DNA of 61,333 bases, from positions 1-61,333 of the forward strand of contig JAVBNO010000014.1 in NCBI GenBank assembly GCA_031551485.1, given 5' to 3'. The number at the start of each line of letters is the position of its first letter. The stretch's first letter is position 1. This stretch comes from JAVBNO01 sp031551485 (GTDB lineage: Bacteria > Bacillota > Clostridia > Oscillospirales > Ruminococcaceae). The position numbers and the translations under genes are program-made. A model generated the notes under the pieces. The model saw only the letters and a list, made by a program, of their open reading frames with translations, ran no database searches and was not told where the DNA came from. Below are positions 58,920 through 61,333 of this stretch, piece after piece.

Positions 58920-59873
58920 TTACCATGTTAAAACAGCGGCGCCGGTGGTAAGACCGCCGCCAAAAGCGGAAAGGACCAGAATGTCGCCCGGTGTAAAGCC
59001 GCCTGCGCGATTGTGCTCGTCCAGCATGATGGGGATTGTGGCGGAAGAAGTGTTGCCGTATTTGTGAACTGTGAGCAAGAATTTTTCATCCGCAATGGGC
59101 AGCTTTTGTTTGGCGGCATCAATAATACGCTTGTTGGCCTGGTGCACCAGCACCCAGGACACATCTGTGGGGGGGACGCCCGCCATGGACAGCACCGCTG
59201 TAATGTCGTTTTGCATGGCGGTAACAGCGAATTTGTAGACCTCCTGGCCGGTCATATGGGTAACCGGCGGGTCGTAACTTCCTGTGTAAAAGGGCGACGG
59301 TGCACCCTGCCGGGGAATGTAAAGAATATCCTTCTCCCCTTTTGCAGTCAGGCGAATGGCTTTCAGATTGTTGCCTGGGCCTAGCACTACAGCGCCGGCC
59401 CCGTCGCCAAACAAAACACAGGTGGACCGGTCGGTCCAATCGGTCAGCAGACTGAGCAGCTCGACGGCGACAATTAAAATATGTTTGGCTTTGCCCGCTT
59501 TATAGTAGGCATCGGCCAGGTCCAGTGCATACAAAAAGCCGGTGCAGGCGGCGTTGACGTCAAAAGCGGGGCAGGTTGCGCCAATGGCTTTTTGAATCAT
59601 GCAAGCCTGGGAAGGCGTATGATTGTCGCCAGCCACGGTGGCACAGATAATCATATCGAGATCACCGGGGGCGAGGCCCGCATTTTCAAGGGCATTTTGG
59701 GCGGCAGCTGCGGCAAGATCGGTCACGGTTTCGCCACGGCAGATACGGCGGGTTTGAATGCCGGTGCGGGTGGTGATCCATTCGTCGGAGGTATCCACCA
59801 TTTGGGACAACATATTGTTGGTGAGTGTGAAAGAGGGCAGCATGCTGCCGGTTCCCAATATCTTAAAACTCAT
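58920..59873 (-). CDS. fabH: 3-oxoacyl-ACP synthase III
   Basis: A 317-aa initiating condensing enzyme (acyl-CoA plus malonyl-ACP). SDEWITTRTGIQTRRI (about 29-44), catalytic Cys in FDVNAACTGFLYALD (about 108), His in LVHQANKRIIDAA (about 240) and Asn in KYGNTSSATIPIML (about 270). ATG at 59873 lies inside the end of the regulator gene (11-bp overlap), so translation is coupled; a TTG at 59885 is an alternative. Confidence 0.96.
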   Translation of the reverse strand: MSFKILGTGSMLPSFTLTNNMLSQMVDTSDEWITTRTGIQTRRICRGETVTDLAAAAAQNALENAGLAPGDLDMIICATVAGDNHTPSQACMIQKAIGATCPAFDVNAACTGFLYALDLADAYYKAGKAKHILIVAVELLSLLTDWTDRSTCVLFGDGAGAVVLGPGNNLKAIRLTAKGEKDILYIPRQGAPSPFYTGSYDPPVTHMTGQEVYKFAVTAMQNDITAVLSMAGVPPTDVSWVLVHQANKRIIDAAKQKLPIADEKFLLTVHKYGNTSSATIPIMLDEHNRAGGFTPGDILVLSAFGGGLTTGAAVLTW

Positions 59874-60342
59874 TCTCGTTTTCAAAGCGTCCGGAGGCCA
59901 TGCTGCGCTTGAAAAATCCGTTTAGATTTTGCAGAGCCTTTTGCATTGACGCCATCTCCTCCTTGTTTAATTCCTCGCAGATAGCCTCAATCATTTGGCG
60001 GTGAAACCGCTGGTGGAGCCTGTCTACAATTTTGCCCCGGCGGGTAAGAGCGACCAGGACAGTGCGCCCATCGTCAGTGCCACGGGTTTTTTCGACGAAG
60101 CCTTTGTCAACCAATTTGCCCACGGCAATGGTGACAGAGGGCAGCGTTACACCTAAATCTTTGGCAATTTCGCTGATGGTAGTCCCGCTCCGGTTGGTCT
60201 TTGCGATCGATTCAAGTAAGTGGATTTCGTTCATAGAGAGGTCAAGATCGCCGTTTTGCACAAGCATAACTGACTCGATTTTGAGAATGTCGCGAAATAT
60301 ATCCACAAGCAGTTCGTTAATGGTGCTTTCAAATGCATTCAC
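59863..60342 (-). CDS. fabT: MarR-family fatty-acid regulator (FabT-like)
   Basis: A 159-aa winged-helix repressor. LDLSMNEIHLLESIAKTN (about 33-50), recognition helix region TISEIAKDLGVTLPSVTIAV (about 54-73), wing VEKTRGTDDGRTVLVALT (about 82-99), C-terminal dimer helices. First gene of the fab operon, start GTG after AAGGA. FabT proteins repress fab genes when bound to acyl-ACP. A fitting palindrome lies in its own promoter, so it should autoregulate. Confidence 0.9.
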   Translation of the reverse strand: MNAFESTINELLVDIFRDILKIESVMLVQNGDLDLSMNEIHLLESIAKTNRSGTTISEIAKDLGVTLPSVTIAVGKLVDKGFVEKTRGTDDGRTVLVALTRRGKIVDRLHQRFHRQMIEAICEELNKEEMASMQKALQNLNGFFKRSMASGRFENENEF

Positions 60343-60374
60343 GGTGGTGTTTCCTTGCCTCCTATTCTACATTT

Positions 60375-60422
60375 TAATTAGTTTGATAAACTAATTATAT
60401 GCTTTTGACGTTAAAATGTCAA
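60375..60422 (-). promoter_or_regulatory. Promoter and FabT operator of the fatty-acid operon
   Basis: On the minus strand TTGACA (60417-60422), 17-bp spacer and TATAAT (60394-60399): a fully consensus promoter. A palindrome with 10-bp arms, TAATTAGTTT (60375-60384) and AAACTAATTA (60388-60397) around GAT, covers most of the -10 box and the start site. The core AGTTTGATAAACT agrees with FabT sites (AGTTTGAnnnTCAAA-like). It is the only such site I see in the 10-kb operon. Confidence 0.85.
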
Positions 60423-60426
60423 GCAA

Positions 60427-60449
60427 AAGGCGGGCCAACGGCCCGCCTT
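60427..60449 (-). terminator. Terminator of the ROK-family gene
   Basis: AAGGCGGGCC (60427-60436) pairs with GGCCCGCCTT (60440-60449) around AAC; on the minus strand it is followed by TTTTGCTTG. It lies immediately upstream of the fab promoter's -35 box and isolates the two units. Confidence 0.82.
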
Positions 60450-60476
60450 CAAGGCATCATTTGCGCTTTGCACTTG

Positions 60477-61333
60477 TCAATTTGACGGGCCGGCGCCAAT
60501 TTGGGGCAGGCTTGCGGCGGCGACAGATTGGCCGACGCGGCGGCTGCTTTCATCGGGAAGATGCAGGATGACGGCTTCGCTCAACACAGGATACTCTTCA
60601 CGAAGAACACGCTGCGCCTGAGATAAAATCAGGTTGCCCCCCTGACCCGACATCACACGGCCCAAAAGTAACATATGCTTGATGTCATAAAATTTGCTGT
60701 ACAGATAAATGCTGTGGCCCAGGTAGACACCGATGGAACGGAAAATGGCGGCGGCCCGCGGGTCGCCTTGCTCCATCAGCGTTTGCACCGCTTTCAGCTT
60801 TTCAGCAGGCGAGGCGTCGGCGTCCAAGGGAATGCCGGCAGCTGGAGCCAGCTTGATCACGGCGTCCTGGGAAAAATATTTGCCGCCCACACCCACATCA
60901 CCGGACCAGTCGTCCACCATCGCGGCGGGGTTGGCATCGACAGGCACAAAGGCAAGCTCGTTAAGCCAGCCGGTAATACCGCCGTTTGCGTCCACGTAAC
61001 CAGCGGCCTGCGAGGTGCCCATGGCAATGCCCAGCACCCGGTTATCCTGGAGCTCCATGGCGCCGGCCAGGGCGGTCACATCGCCGTCGTTGGCCACCAC
61101 AAGGGGGACATTGCCAAACTGGGCGGCGGCGCGGATGTAAATATCAACACATTTTTCTTGATAGACGTCCTCCGGCACTTTGAGGAAGAGCGAGGTGGCT
61201 TTGGTGCAATTGTCCACAAATATGCCCGCCGAGCTGACACCAATGGCGTCGACCCGGGGCATTTTAGATGCGGCGGTCCACATGGCCTCCAAAATGCCGT
61301 TGAAGTGGTAATCGGGATCGCTGATCGTTTTAG
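60477..61333 (-). CDS. ROK-family sugar kinase / regulator-like protein (N-terminus cut by window edge)
   Basis: The frame is open to the right edge; at least 284 residues are present and the N-terminal ATP loop is missing. Visible: DAIGVSSAGIFVDN (about the ROK GIGVPG-like strand), VVANDGDVTALAGAMEL (catalytic Asp), GIAMGTSQAAGYVDANGGIT (phosphate-2 loop, with GTSQ in place of GTGVG) and IKHMLLLGRVMSGQGGNL at the C-terminal nucleotide site. The zinc-binding CxCGxxGC motif of typical ROK kinases is absent, so it may be a divergent kinase or sugar sensor. Separated from the fab operon by a terminator. Confidence 0.65.
   Translation of the reverse strand, partial: KTISDPDYHFNGILEAMWTAASKMPRVDAIGVSSAGIFVDNCTKATSLFLKVPEDVYQEKCVDIYIRAAAQFGNVPLVVANDGDVTALAGAMELQDNRVLGIAMGTSQAAGYVDANGGITGWLNELAFVPVDANPAAMVDDWSGDVGVGGKYFSQDAVIKLAPAAGIPLDADASPAEKLKAVQTLMEQGDPRAAAIFRSIGVYLGHSIYLYSKFYDIKHMLLLGRVMSGQGGNLILSQAQRVLREEYPVLSEAVILHLPDESSRRVGQSVAAASLPQIGAGPSN

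Overview
The window reads as ordinary chromosome from a spore-forming, low-to-mid-GC Firmicute, most likely a clostridial (Oscillospirales-like) anaerobe. Evidence for this: spmA-spmB spore maturation genes, an AbrB/SpoVT-type regulator, FabK instead of FabI, a FabT-type repressor heading a complete fab/acc operon, DUF1385 next to prmC, strong AGGAGG ribosome sites and frequent GTG/TTG starts. I see no phage, insertion sequence, CRISPR array, origin or rRNA. The genus is inference only.

Layout. (1) 1-4.5 kb, minus strand: carB behind a promoter, a 48-codon leader ORF and a hairpin plus T-run, i.e. an attenuator, then a serine-hydrolase gene. (2) 4.5-9.1 kb, plus strand: a DUF1697 gene, tRNA-Ser(GCU), an SPFH/prohibitin-like membrane protein, a small secreted glucosaminidase-like protein and a DUF1846 gene behind a structured 5' UTR. 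(3) 9.3-23.6 kb, plus strand: a large catabolic cluster made of a SorC regulator, a five-gene branched-chain-amino-acid-type ABC importer, an FGGY sugar kinase, two zinc alcohol/polyol dehydrogenases, a C_GCAxxG_C_C protein, a CoA-disulfide reductase with rhodanese domain, a xylose-isomerase-like TIM barrel and a Cys/Met gamma-lyase. The mix of polyol/sugar genes with thiol/persulfide genes is the best candidate for an undescribed pathway. (4) 23.7-29 kb: AbrB-like regulator, spmAB, a DUF975-like membrane protein, leuB translationally coupled to a histidine phosphatase, and an XRE regulator. (5) 29.1-35.2 kb, plus strand: lipoprotein, OmpR-type response regulator, sensor kinase, DUF1385, prmC and one or two small proteins. 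(6) 35.2-49.8 kb: an exopolysaccharide locus. Ten genes run leftward from a Wzz protein with a decayed BY-kinase domain to a membrane-fusion protein; two run rightward (secreted beta-helix protein, EpsC-like 4,6-dehydratase). (7) 50-60.4 kb, minus strand: a complete type II fatty-acid operon fabT-fabH-acpP-fabK-fabD-fabG-fabF-accB-fabZ-accC-accD-accA ending in a DegV-family lipid-binding gene, under a consensus promoter whose -10 is overlapped by a FabT palindrome. (8) The right edge cuts a ROK-family kinase gene.

How the genes work together. The fatty-acid operon makes and elongates malonyl-ACP and senses acyl-ACP through FabT. The exopolysaccharide locus carries the start of a bacillosamine-type pathway (dehydratase, aminotransferase, a GNAT acetyltransferase, sugar transferase), glycosyltransferases, a polymerase and a chain-length protein, but no flippase. 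The SorC cluster would import a compound, oxidise, isomerise and phosphorylate it, and handle released thiol or sulfane sulfur. All functional calls come from motifs read by eye; no database search was run.
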